This document shows positions 1 to 6,246 of a stretch of 9,238 bases of DNA, piece after piece. Position 1 is the first letter of the stretch. The number at the start of each line of letters is the position of its first letter. This DNA comes from Candidatus Staskawiczbacteria bacterium (lineage in GTDB: Bacteria; Patescibacteriota; Minisyncoccia; Minisyncoccales; Staskawiczbacteraceae): positions 1 through 9,238 of the forward strand of contig CAIWKF010000063.1 of assembly GCA_903913175.1 (NCBI GenBank), given 5' to 3'. Under the pieces are notes generated by a model. That model ran no database searches, was not told the DNA's origin, and worked only from the letters and a program-made list of their open reading frames with translations. Both the position numbers and the translations under genes were made by a program.

Positions 1-61
1 CAAGAATATTTGGAGAACAACCAAGAGAAGAGTCAAATGAAGTGCCACAATTAATTATTCC
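1..61 (+). repeat. Direct repeat copy 1: conserved 5' coding end shared by the two paralogues
   Basis: Bases 1-61 match 1773-1833 at 56 of 61 positions by eye. Three of the five differences are A/G changes and two are A/C changes. The proteins diverge strongly soon after residue 30. The repeat encodes residues 2-22 of the shared N-terminal tag. Confidence 0.9.
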
Positions 62-1745
62 AGAAAGTTATAATAAACCAAATTCCACAAGAAAAGAGCA
101 AGGCTTGGCTGTTGAAAGCGAAAAAAGAGAAGAAGAACAAAGAAGGGGGCAAGAAGAAGGTCAGACAAAAATGCCAAGAACAAAAAAAGAATTTTCTGCG
201 GGCTCATTAATAATTGGCGGCGAAAGAAGGCCGGAAACAAAAACACAGGTTGCTCCTGAAACCACAACTCAAGAAACTGCTCCAAAATTAGAAATTTTTT
301 CTAACATGGGCGAAAGAAAAACAATTCAACAAGTAGAGGCAGATAAAAAAATGCGAGAAGATTCAGCTGAAAAAATTAGAATGGAAAAAGACATAATAAA
401 TAGAGTAACTAACGGAGAAACAATTTCTTTAACCAGACAAGAACGCCAGTTTGCAATAAATAAAGGAATTATTAATTCAGAAAAAGGAAAAACCCCTAAA
501 GCTGTTATTTTAAAAACTGAAGCCGAGGCCCCAATTGAGCTAAGTCTTCCTGAAGAAGAAGTATTAGAAATAAAAACAGAAGCCGAGGAAAAAGCGGAAA
601 TACAAAAAGAACTTTTAAAAAGGGTAAAAAATAGGTCTTACGAAGAACTAAAAGTAATTTTAGCTGGTATTGATAAAGCAAATGATGCCTTACAGTTTAG
701 TGATGAAGACATTATTAAAGGTGCTCATAGCTACGAGACTACTAATCAAGAAAAGGCAATTGATTCTTTTATAGACGCATCTCGTAATGCCACTTGGAGA
801 CTGAATGAAGATAAGCTTGATGCAAAAACCAAAGGGCAGCGTTTTGCGTACCAAAAAGCGAGAGAACAGGGTCGTTTTGTGGGCACTAGAGAAGAATTTA
901 TAACCGAAAGCACTGAAAAACGACAAAAGCAAGAAAAAATGGCCCTTATTAGTGACATTGTTTTAGAAGCATGGCACAAATTACCTGAACATAAAAAAGA
1001 ATTATATAATAATCAAGAACCCGGAACTCATGGGGTAACGGTTTTTAGTAGTGAATTAGATAGAAAAAGAGAAGAACTAGAAAAGAAAGGAGTTAGCCTT
1101 TCTCAAGAAGCATACTATTCTATGATTAAAAGCGGAATTAACCCATCTGAAATCAAGGCAAAAAAAAGATTTGGTTTTTTTGGAAAAAAGCAAATAATAT
1201 TTAAAGGTTCTGGCGCCAAAAAAGCTGAAGCGCTTGACCCAGATCAATTTGCAAAATTATCTGAAGAATATACTGCTGATCTAAATCAACAAGTGGAAGA
1301 TGAAACAAATAGAATCTTAAATGAAATTTTTGACAATGATGAGAAGGTAATTAAAGAAGATGCACGAGAAGCAGCAATTGAAAGCATTAGACAAACAAGA
1401 TTTAATTATGAGAAAGATTTGGCTTTTGAGGCAATGGCCAAAGAAGATGCAGAAGAAGAAGCAAAAAAAGCTGAAGCCTTAAAAAAAAGCACTAAAGTTG
1501 CACCAAAAGTTGAAAGTAGGCCAAAATTAATTGCTCCAGAAGTTTTTGAAAACAAAAGAACCCCAGAGCAGTCAAAGGCTTATGGTGAAATGATAAAACA
1601 AATTGAGGAAGATACCAAAAGAAGAGAAAAAACAAAAAAGAGAATTACAGAACTAAAAAACAAACAAAAAAAAGAGCTATTAACTGCCGGTGAAATTGCT
1701 TGGCTGAATACTACAAGACAAGAATTAAAAGAAGGAAAAGTTTAA
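1..1745 (+). CDS. Large charged coiled-coil protein of unknown function, paralogue 1 (5' end cut by 4 nt)
   Basis: I do not recognise a known family. The frame is open from base 3, and the codons before the GTG at 42 encode RIFGEQPREESNE, matching the start of the next gene. The real start is therefore an ATGC just outside the window, giving about 582 residues; the GTG at 42 is internal Val16. In full-length numbering, residues 1-30 are the tag shared with the neighbour. Residues 25-315 are Lys/Glu-rich and probably helical. Residues about 316-430 form the shared module (W326, G365, YY373-374, G380). Residues about 430-500 are strongly helical. PKLIAPEVFENK at 509-520 echoes the N-terminal tag, and the tail ends in a basic helix and LLTAGEIAWLN. 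There is no signal peptide or membrane segment, so it is probably cytoplasmic. The gap to the next gene is 23 nt, so they likely form one operon. A structural or scaffold role is a guess. Confidence 0.85.
   Translation, partial: RIFGEQPREESNEVPQLIIPESYNKPNSTRKEQGLAVESEKREEEQRRGQEEGQTKMPRTKKEFSAGSLIIGGERRPETKTQVAPETTTQETAPKLEIFSNMGERKTIQQVEADKKMREDSAEKIRMEKDIINRVTNGETISLTRQERQFAINKGIINSEKGKTPKAVILKTEAEAPIELSLPEEEVLEIKTEAEEKAEIQKELLKRVKNRSYEELKVILAGIDKANDALQFSDEDIIKGAHSYETTNQEKAIDSFIDASRNATWRLNEDKLDAKTKGQRFAYQKAREQGRFVGTREEFITESTEKRQKQEKMALISDIVLEAWHKLPEHKKELYNNQEPGTHGVTVFSSELDRKREELEKKGVSLSQEAYYSMIKSGINPSEIKAKKRFGFFGKKQIIFKGSGAKKAEALDPDQFAKLSEEYTADLNQQVEDETNRILNEIFDNDEKVIKEDAREAAIESIRQTRFNYEKDLAFEAMAKEDAEEEAKKAEALKKSTKVAPKVESRPKLIAPEVFENKRTPEQSKAYGEMIKQIEEDTKRREKTKKRITELKNKQKKELLTAGEIAWLNTTRQELKEGKV
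942..1286 (+). other. Shared protein module, copy 1 of 3 (paralogue 1)
   Basis: The copy covers about residues 316-430 of the full-length protein. It starts with a helix containing EAWHKLPEHKKELY, then a charged helix, then the core GVSLSQEAYYSMIKSG. A basic stretch with IKAKK follows, then a short beta-like KQIIFKGSG, and finally an acidic helix with an aromatic residue (DQFAKLSEEY). The same order of elements occurs twice in the next protein. The similarity was aligned by eye, so the borders are approximate. Confidence 0.6.
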
Positions 1746-1768
1746 ATTAGTAAAATTTAAAACGTATT

Positions 1769-4192
1769 ATGCCAAGAATATTTGGGGAACAACCAAGGGA
1801 AGGGTCAAATGAAGTGCCAAAATTAATTCTTCCTGCCTCTGGTTATGAAAATAAACCATTAACAAACGAGGAAAAAGAGGCACAAAATAATACCGATGAA
1901 ATAGCGGCCAAAAAGTCGTTGGCTGTTTCCAATAAAAAATTTGCAGAAAAAGCAAAAGATATTGATTTAATTAAACAAATAGAAGGAGGGCAAATTTTGT
2001 CTTCCGGTGATTACGGTAGGGCTCATATAAAGGGAATGTTTGGCGGAAAAATAGAATATAGAGAGGGTGGTCCCATAATAATTGGCCAAGAAAAAATTCC
2101 TAGCCCTAGCCCAGAGTCAAGACCTGATTCGGTAGAAGCTAAAGAAAAGTTTAACAAAGAACAGACAGAAAAAGAGATTGCAAAATTAAAACAAGAAATT
2201 AATAAAGAGGCAAGCGTAAGAGCAAAAAGAGACTTTGCAGGATACAATCCAGATGGGAGTATTACTTTAGATTTAGAAAAGAATTTTAAGGTTTTTGAAT
2301 CAGGAGAAAAATTTAGAGAAGAATATTTAAAAGAGGTTAGAAAAAAAATTGCATTAGACGAGTGTGCTTTAAGTATTCAAAAAAGATGGGAAGAAGAATT
2401 TAAAAAGAAAAATCTGGGGTTAAGTGAGGACGAAATGTTGGCTAAAATAGAAGAAGCAAAAAAAGATCCAAAAATAAAAACTGAAAGAATAAAATTTACT
2501 CAAGATTTGGAAAAAGCAAGAAAAGAAATAAGAGAAAATTATGGAATTAAAATTCCTCGTGGGGTTTATTATAAAATGATAGAATACGGTGAACAAATAG
2601 ATAAGTTAAAAGTTTCTAAAGGAAAAATAACTATTCCAACCACAAACGGTTTTGAAAATCGGTTTGATTCGTTTGAAGAACTTGCAGAACATTCTAAAGA
2701 TTATGGGCGTTTTTTTGAGGAAGGAGTTGCAGAAAGAATGGCAGATGAAAAAATTGAAGAAAAGCTGGATGCAAAAATTAAAACAGGCAAAGAAAGGTGG
2801 CAAGAAAAAAAGAGAGAAAAAGTAGCAGAACTTACTAATGATGTTAATTTGGGCAAAAAAATTGAAGAAACAGAAGATATTATTCCTTTTTCTGAAATAA
2901 AAAAACCTGAAATAAAATCAACCAGTGTTTTAGATGAAACTCCAAAAAACCCAGCGGCTGAAGCTGGCGATACTGTGGTTAACAAAAAAGAAGCCGGTGA
3001 TACCAGTACTACTTTACCAGAAACTAAAAAAGCAGAAGAATTGCCACAAGAAATAGAAATTAGTGAAGAAAGCAAAAAAATGGTTATTAAGTTATTGCGC
3101 GCAGAAGCTGAAAAATTGATAGACAGCAATGCGGCAGAAGCGTTAGCTTTAGAGGAAACTGTCAATAAATTAGAAGGAAATACAACTGGTCCAGAAACTA
3201 GAGAAAATGTAGTCTTTTTATTAAATTTACTGGAAGCAGGCAAATCTGCAGAAAATTTTGAAGCCAGAAAAGAGCTGGCTGAAAATTTAGGTGGCAAAGA
3301 TTTAGAAAAAGTACCCAGTGCTATGAGTGAATCTGAAATAAAGAAAGAAATAGATCACAACTTAATGCAGAAAACATGGGAGCAATTTAAAAATTTATCT
3401 GCAAAAGAAACGCGCATCTATTTTAAACAACTTGGTTATCCTATAAAGAAAAAAGTAGATGTCGAAAAAATAACTAAAGAAAGTCTTGAGGGAATGTTGT
3501 TGACTATTGCTGGAGAAAAAGGAATAAACAATGCCACCTTTTATGCTTTTTTAAGCCAAGGATATGCTCCATATGGAATAAAAGAAAAAGGAATTTTTTC
3601 TAAAACAATAGAAATCCCCGGTGAAAATTTAGAGATTAACGTAAAAGATTTTGAAGAATTCAAGAAAAAAACTAGAGAAAAATACGATGCAAAAATTAAA
3701 GGTTTAAGCATATCTTATACTGAAGATTTTATTGAGTCAGAAATTGCCAAAATTATTGAAGCTGAAAAAGCAAGACAAGAGGCAGAAGAAGCTAAAAGAG
3801 AATTAGAAGAAAAAAATAATCCAAAACTAGTTGAGCCAGTGGTAACTCCTGCAGTTGCAGAAATTCCGCCAACGCCAGAAATAACCCCAGCAAAAACAAT
3901 AGAATCTTTAGAAGATAAAATAAAGAATGTGAAAACTTTTGCAGGATTATATAAAGTTTTTGGGAAGATACCATCGGAAGATATTAAAAAACAAATAAGA
4001 ACTGCTAGAGGTTTTATAAAAGAAATAATTGAAGTTGAAGGAAGAAGTAAAAGAAAAGTAATGAGCGAAATAAGTGCAGATGGACCAATTATGTCTGCAA
4101 TTACTAAAGCAGGTGGATTAAGGGACAAGGTTAGAGAGTTATTAGAAGCAGAAGCAGAAGAGTTAATTGAAGAAAGAAAAACAAAAGTATAA
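1769..4192 (+). CDS. Large charged coiled-coil protein of unknown function, paralogue 2 (807 aa)
   Basis: This is a complete gene starting at the ATG at 1769 and ending at TAA. The start is fixed by alignment with the preceding gene. No Shine-Dalgarno motif is present in the 23 nt upstream. Residues 1-30 carry the shared tag. Residues 65-107 hold GGQILSSGDYGRAHIKG and a Gly-rich strand, and a Pro/Ser spacer follows (111-120). Module copies lie at about 199-316 (W207, G259, YY267-268) and 531-643 (W537, G585, FY591-592). A linker at 385-430 contains EAGDT twice, and a helical segment at 433-512 separates the modules. After a Lys/Glu coiled coil (655-683) and a Pro-rich linker (684-710) comes a helical C-terminal domain ending GGLRDKVRELLEAEAEEL. 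No membrane segment, signal peptide or catalytic motif is visible. Two linkers joining repeated modules suggest a multivalent scaffold or binding protein, but this is only inference. Confidence 0.9.
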   Translation: MPRIFGEQPREGSNEVPKLILPASGYENKPLTNEEKEAQNNTDEIAAKKSLAVSNKKFAEKAKDIDLIKQIEGGQILSSGDYGRAHIKGMFGGKIEYREGGPIIIGQEKIPSPSPESRPDSVEAKEKFNKEQTEKEIAKLKQEINKEASVRAKRDFAGYNPDGSITLDLEKNFKVFESGEKFREEYLKEVRKKIALDECALSIQKRWEEEFKKKNLGLSEDEMLAKIEEAKKDPKIKTERIKFTQDLEKARKEIRENYGIKIPRGVYYKMIEYGEQIDKLKVSKGKITIPTTNGFENRFDSFEELAEHSKDYGRFFEEGVAERMADEKIEEKLDAKIKTGKERWQEKKREKVAELTNDVNLGKKIEETEDIIPFSEIKKPEIKSTSVLDETPKNPAAEAGDTVVNKKEAGDTSTTLPETKKAEELPQEIEISEESKKMVIKLLRAEAEKLIDSNAAEALALEETVNKLEGNTTGPETRENVVFLLNLLEAGKSAENFEARKELAENLGGKDLEKVPSAMSESEIKKEIDHNLMQKTWEQFKNLSAKETRIYFKQLGYPIKKKVDVEKITKESLEGMLLTIAGEKGINNATFYAFLSQGYAPYGIKEKGIFSKTIEIPGENLEINVKDFEEFKKKTREKYDAKIKGLSISYTEDFIESEIAKIIEAEKARQEAEEAKRELEEKNNPKLVEPVVTPAVAEIPPTPEITPAKTIESLEDKIKNVKTFAGLYKVFGKIPSEDIKKQIRTARGFIKEIIEVEGRSKRKVMSEISADGPIMSAITKAGGLRDKVRELLEAEAEELIEERKTKV
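1773..1833 (+). repeat. Direct repeat copy 2: conserved 5' coding end shared by the two paralogues
   Basis: This is the partner of bases 1-61, with 56 of 61 identical positions. It lies at the start of the second paralogue and fixes the true start of the first one. Confidence 0.9.
2363..2716 (+). other. Shared protein module, copy 2 of 3 (paralogue 2, first copy)
   Basis: About residues 199-316. The elements in order are a helix with IQKRWEEEFKKK, a long charged helix, the core GIKIPRGVYYKMIEYG, a basic stretch DKLKVSKGK, a beta-like KITIP, and an acidic-aromatic helix SFEELAEHSKDY. The core has the same G-to-YY spacing (8 residues) as copy 1. Confidence 0.6.
3359..3697 (+). other. Shared protein module, copy 3 of 3 (paralogue 2, second copy)
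   Basis: About residues 531-643. The elements in order are a helix with QKTWEQFKNLSAKE, an intervening charged segment, the core GINNATFYAFLSQG, a basic stretch GIKEKG, a beta-like KTIEIPG, and an acidic-aromatic helix DFEEFKKKTREKY. The core is two residues shorter between G and the aromatic pair than in the other two copies, so it is the most diverged. Confidence 0.55.
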
Positions 4193-4197
4193 CATAA

Positions 4198-4225
4198 AAA
4201 AAGCGGAGAAAAAACTTCGCTTTTT
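4198..4225. terminator. Bidirectional intrinsic terminator between paralogue 2 and uvrB
   Basis: An 11-bp stem (AAAAAGCGGAG with CTTCGCTTTTT, one G-T pair) encloses an A6 loop. On the + strand it starts six bases after the paralogue 2 stop and ends in T5. On the - strand it is followed by a run of seven T, and it lies about 50 nt past the uvrB stop. It can therefore end transcripts of both converging genes. Confidence 0.85.
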
Positions 4226-4230
4226 GGTTG

Positions 4231-4268
4231 GGATTGCCACGTCGCCTGCTGGCTCCTCGCAATGACGA
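4231..4268. repeat. GC-richer interspersed repeat (CATTGCGAGGAGC / GGCAATCC type)
   Basis: The top strand reads GGATTGCCACGTCGCC, then TGCTGGCTCC, then TCGCAATGACG. ATTGC at the left pairs with GCAAT at the right, and GCC-TGCT-GGC forms a small inner hairpin, so it is an imperfect palindrome. It is clearly richer in G and C than its surroundings. From memory, elements of this type, often translated spuriously as LLAPRNDE-like peptides, are scattered between genes in many unrelated bacteria. It lies in the uvrB 3' untranslated region, between the stop and the terminator. Only one copy is present here, so its repetitive nature is not shown by this window. Confidence 0.6.
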
Positions 4269-4274
4269 ACTTCA

Positions 4275-6233
4275 CTATTTTTTTAGTTTGGAAATTAGGT
4301 CACGGAGCTTTGCGGCGCGTTCAAAGTTAAGGGTTTTGACAGCTATTTTCATTTCTTTTTCTAAAAGTTTTAAATCATGGACTGCTTCAAACTCTGCCTC
4401 AACCTCTTCTTCCTCTTTATTACCCAAATCCCAGGCATGAATGTTTTTAATAATAGCTTCGGGCGTAATGTTATTTTTTTTATTATAATCTTCTTGAATT
4501 TTTCTTCGCCTATTTATTTCATCAATAGCTAGTTTCATAGATAAAGTGGTTTTGTCAGCATACAAAATTATTCTACCATTTATATGACGCGCGGCTCTAC
4601 CCATGGTTTGGATTAAAGTAGTTTTGTTACGCAAAAAACCTTCTTTGTCTGCATCTAAAATTGCCACCAAAGATACCTCGGGCAAATCTAAACCTTCTCT
4701 TAAAAGATTAATTCCCACCAAAACATCAAACTCACCTTGGCGCAGTTTTTTTAAAATTTCTGGGCGCTCCATGGTTTTTATTTCAGAATGTAAATACTGG
4801 GCTTTAATTTTGTGCTCAAGCAAATAATCAGAAATTTCCTCAGCCAATCTCTTAGTAATTGTAACCACTAAAACTCTTTGCTTTTTTGCAACCTCTATTT
4901 CAATTTCTTTCATTAAATCTTTAATTTGATTGTTTGTTTTTCTAATTTCTATTTTTGGTTCCAAAAGCCCGGTGGGCCTAACTAATTGCTCTATAATATG
5001 CTTACCAGATAATTCTGTTTCATAAGCTGCTGGCGTGGCAGAAACATAAATAGTTTGTTTTTGGCGCTGATTAAATTCTTCAAACTTAAGTGGCCTATTG
5101 TCAACTGCAGAAGGCAATCTAAAACCAAAATCAATTAAAGTTTCTTTTCTAATTTTGTCACCCAAAGACATGGCACGAATTTGTGAAATAGAAATGTGAG
5201 ATTCATCAATAAAAATTAAAGATCCTTTGGGGTTAAAATAATTAAAATAATCAATTAAAGTAAATGGTGCTTGCCCTGGTTTTCTAAATTCCAAATGGCT
5301 TGAATAATTTTCAATACCATAACAAAAACCAGTTTCTTGCAACATTTCTAAATCATAATTAGTTCTTTGCTCCAGTCTTTGAGCTTCTACTAATTTATTA
5401 TTTTTTTTAAGTTCTTTTAACCTTTGATCAAGTTCTTGTTTTATGTTAGCAATGGCTAATTTTATTTTTTCGTGAGGCGCCATCCAAAAGTGAGCAGGAA
5501 ATAAACGCAAATTTAAAATTTTAAATTTTAAATTTGAAACAACTAAGCCTTTTTCTGGTCTAATTTTAAAAATTTCTTTAATATAGTTATTGTCAATTAT
5601 TATTCTATAAATATCTTCGCCTGTTACTGAAAAAATTTCTACTAAATCTCCACGCACTCTAAACACCCCTGGCTTAAAATCAATATCATTTCTTTGGTAT
5701 TGCAAATTGGCAATTTGCAAAATTAGTTCCGACCGTTTTATTTTTTGCCCTATTTTAACTTCAAAAGAAATTCCTTGGTAATTTTCAGGAGAACCAATGT
5801 TATAAATACAAGAAACTGAAGCCACTATAATAGTGTCGTGCCTAGTTATTAAATCTTGCACTGCGGAATGTCGCATTCTGTCTATTTCTTCATTTATTTT
5901 GGCATCTTTTTCTATATAAGTATCTGTTTGAGGTATATAAGCTTCAGGTTGGTAATAATCATAATATGAAACAAAATAATGCACCGAGTTGTTTGGAAAA
6001 AATTCTTTAAATTCCTGATAAAGTTGGGCTGCTAAAGTTTTGTTTGGAGAAATAATTAAAGCTGGCATTTGGGTTTTTTGTATAACATTGGCCATAGTAA
6101 AAGTTTTACCAGAACCAGTCACGCCCAAAAGCACTTGGTTTGGCACACCTTTTTTTATGTTCTCAGTTAATCTTTTTATAGCGTTTGGTTGATCACCAGT
6201 TGGTTTAAATTTTGATTTTAATTCAAATTTCAT
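4275..6233 (-). CDS. uvrB: UvrABC excision nuclease subunit B
   Basis: UvrB is the damage-verifying helicase-like subunit of nucleotide excision repair. It takes damaged DNA from UvrA and positions UvrC for incision. The 652 residues are close to the usual length (E. coli 673). Visible features are Walker A GVTGSGKT (37-44), the beta-hairpin YYDYYQPEAY (90-99) that inserts between the strands, the UvrA-interacting region with RNDIDFKPGVFRVRGD (181-196), and Walker B-like DESH (343-346). Also present are RLPSAVDNRPLKFEEF (372-387), SATP (398-401), LREGLDLPE (511-519) and QTMGRAAR (542-549). A C-terminal UVR domain spans about 618-652 (FERAAKLRDLI) and contacts UvrC. The start is set by the typical N-terminus before PTGDQP and by a TATAAT just upstream. 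It is divergent from ruvA with 13 bp between starts. Residues 233-242 are encoded by an AT palindrome and may be a small insertion. Confidence 0.98.
   Translation of the reverse strand: MKFELKSKFKPTGDQPNAIKRLTENIKKGVPNQVLLGVTGSGKTFTMANVIQKTQMPALIISPNKTLAAQLYQEFKEFFPNNSVHYFVSYYDYYQPEAYIPQTDTYIEKDAKINEEIDRMRHSAVQDLITRHDTIIVASVSCIYNIGSPENYQGISFEVKIGQKIKRSELILQIANLQYQRNDIDFKPGVFRVRGDLVEIFSVTGEDIYRIIIDNNYIKEIFKIRPEKGLVVSNLKFKILNLRLFPAHFWMAPHEKIKLAIANIKQELDQRLKELKKNNKLVEAQRLEQRTNYDLEMLQETGFCYGIENYSSHLEFRKPGQAPFTLIDYFNYFNPKGSLIFIDESHISISQIRAMSLGDKIRKETLIDFGFRLPSAVDNRPLKFEEFNQRQKQTIYVSATPAAYETELSGKHIIEQLVRPTGLLEPKIEIRKTNNQIKDLMKEIEIEVAKKQRVLVVTITKRLAEEISDYLLEHKIKAQYLHSEIKTMERPEILKKLRQGEFDVLVGINLLREGLDLPEVSLVAILDADKEGFLRNKTTLIQTMGRAARHINGRIILYADKTTLSMKLAIDEINRRRKIQEDYNKKNNITPEAIIKNIHAWDLGNKEEEEVEAEFEAVHDLKLLEKEMKIAVKTLNFERAAKLRDLISKLKK
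5508..5536. repeat. AT-only palindrome with 14-bp perfect arms inside uvrB
   Basis: The arms are CAAATTTAAAATTT and its exact reverse complement, separated by one T. It encodes SNLKFKILNL (UvrB residues 233-242), just before the segment that matches the conserved IYPKTHYV of E. coli UvrB. By eye this stretch is about four residues longer than in E. coli. It looks like an in-frame remnant of an AT-rich interspersed palindrome, but biased codon use alone could also make such a sequence. Confidence 0.55.
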
Positions 6234-6240
6234 GTATAAT
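6212..6240 (+). promoter_or_regulatory. Predicted ruvA promoter, leaderless geometry
   Basis: TTGATT (6212-6217, four of six matches to TTGACA) is followed by a 17-nt spacer and a perfect TATAAT (6235-6240). Six bases separate the -10 box from the ruvA ATG at 6247, so transcription should begin at or next to the start codon. The -35 box lies inside the first codons of uvrB. No other room for a promoter or leader exists between the two genes. Confidence 0.65.
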
Positions 6241-6244
6241 TATA
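6239..6244 (-). promoter_or_regulatory. Predicted uvrB -10 box, leaderless geometry
   Basis: The - strand reads TATAAT from 6244 to 6239, overlapping the ruvA -10 box by two bases. Five bases separate it from the uvrB ATG, whose A is at 6233, again predicting a leaderless transcript. The -35 region is weaker: TTGCCT at 6269-6264 matches four of six positions, but at a 19-nt spacing. Confidence 0.55.
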
Positions 6245-6246
6245 TT

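Noticed and set aside
2701..3297. Long minus-strand open frame opposite paralogue 2 (198 codons, Ser/Phe/Leu-rich)
   Set aside because: It is the antisense shadow of a Lys/Glu-rich gene; its composition mirrors GAA/AAA codons, and it has no start context or domain. The same holds for the minus-strand frames at 55-285, 690-932, 746-979, 1767-1955, 2023-2247, 2606-2803, 3715-4275 and 3792-3974.
4228..4440. Plus-strand 70-codon frame starting MGLPRRLLAPRNDE
   Set aside because: It begins inside the interspersed repeat and then runs antisense to the conserved UVR domain of uvrB. Peptides of this type are typical spurious translations of that repeat.
4603..4827. Plus-strand 74-codon frame
   Set aside because: It lies wholly antisense to the conserved helicase region of uvrB and has no independent support.
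5702..5718. Small inverted repeat GCAAATTG-G-CAATTTGC inside uvrB
   Set aside because: It encodes conserved UvrB sequence (QIANLQY) with no length difference from E. coli, so it is probably a by-product of the codons.
6232..6246. Upstream in-frame ATG for RuvA (adds MYNYI)
   Set aside because: Family N-termini begin MIxxLxG, matching the ATG at 6247, and the upstream codons are made of the TATAAT boxes.
6234..6246. SOS (LexA) operator between the two repair genes
   Set aside because: The 13-bp gap is taken up by the -10 boxes, and no CTGT-N8-ACAG or GAAC-N4-GTTC pattern was seen in or near it.
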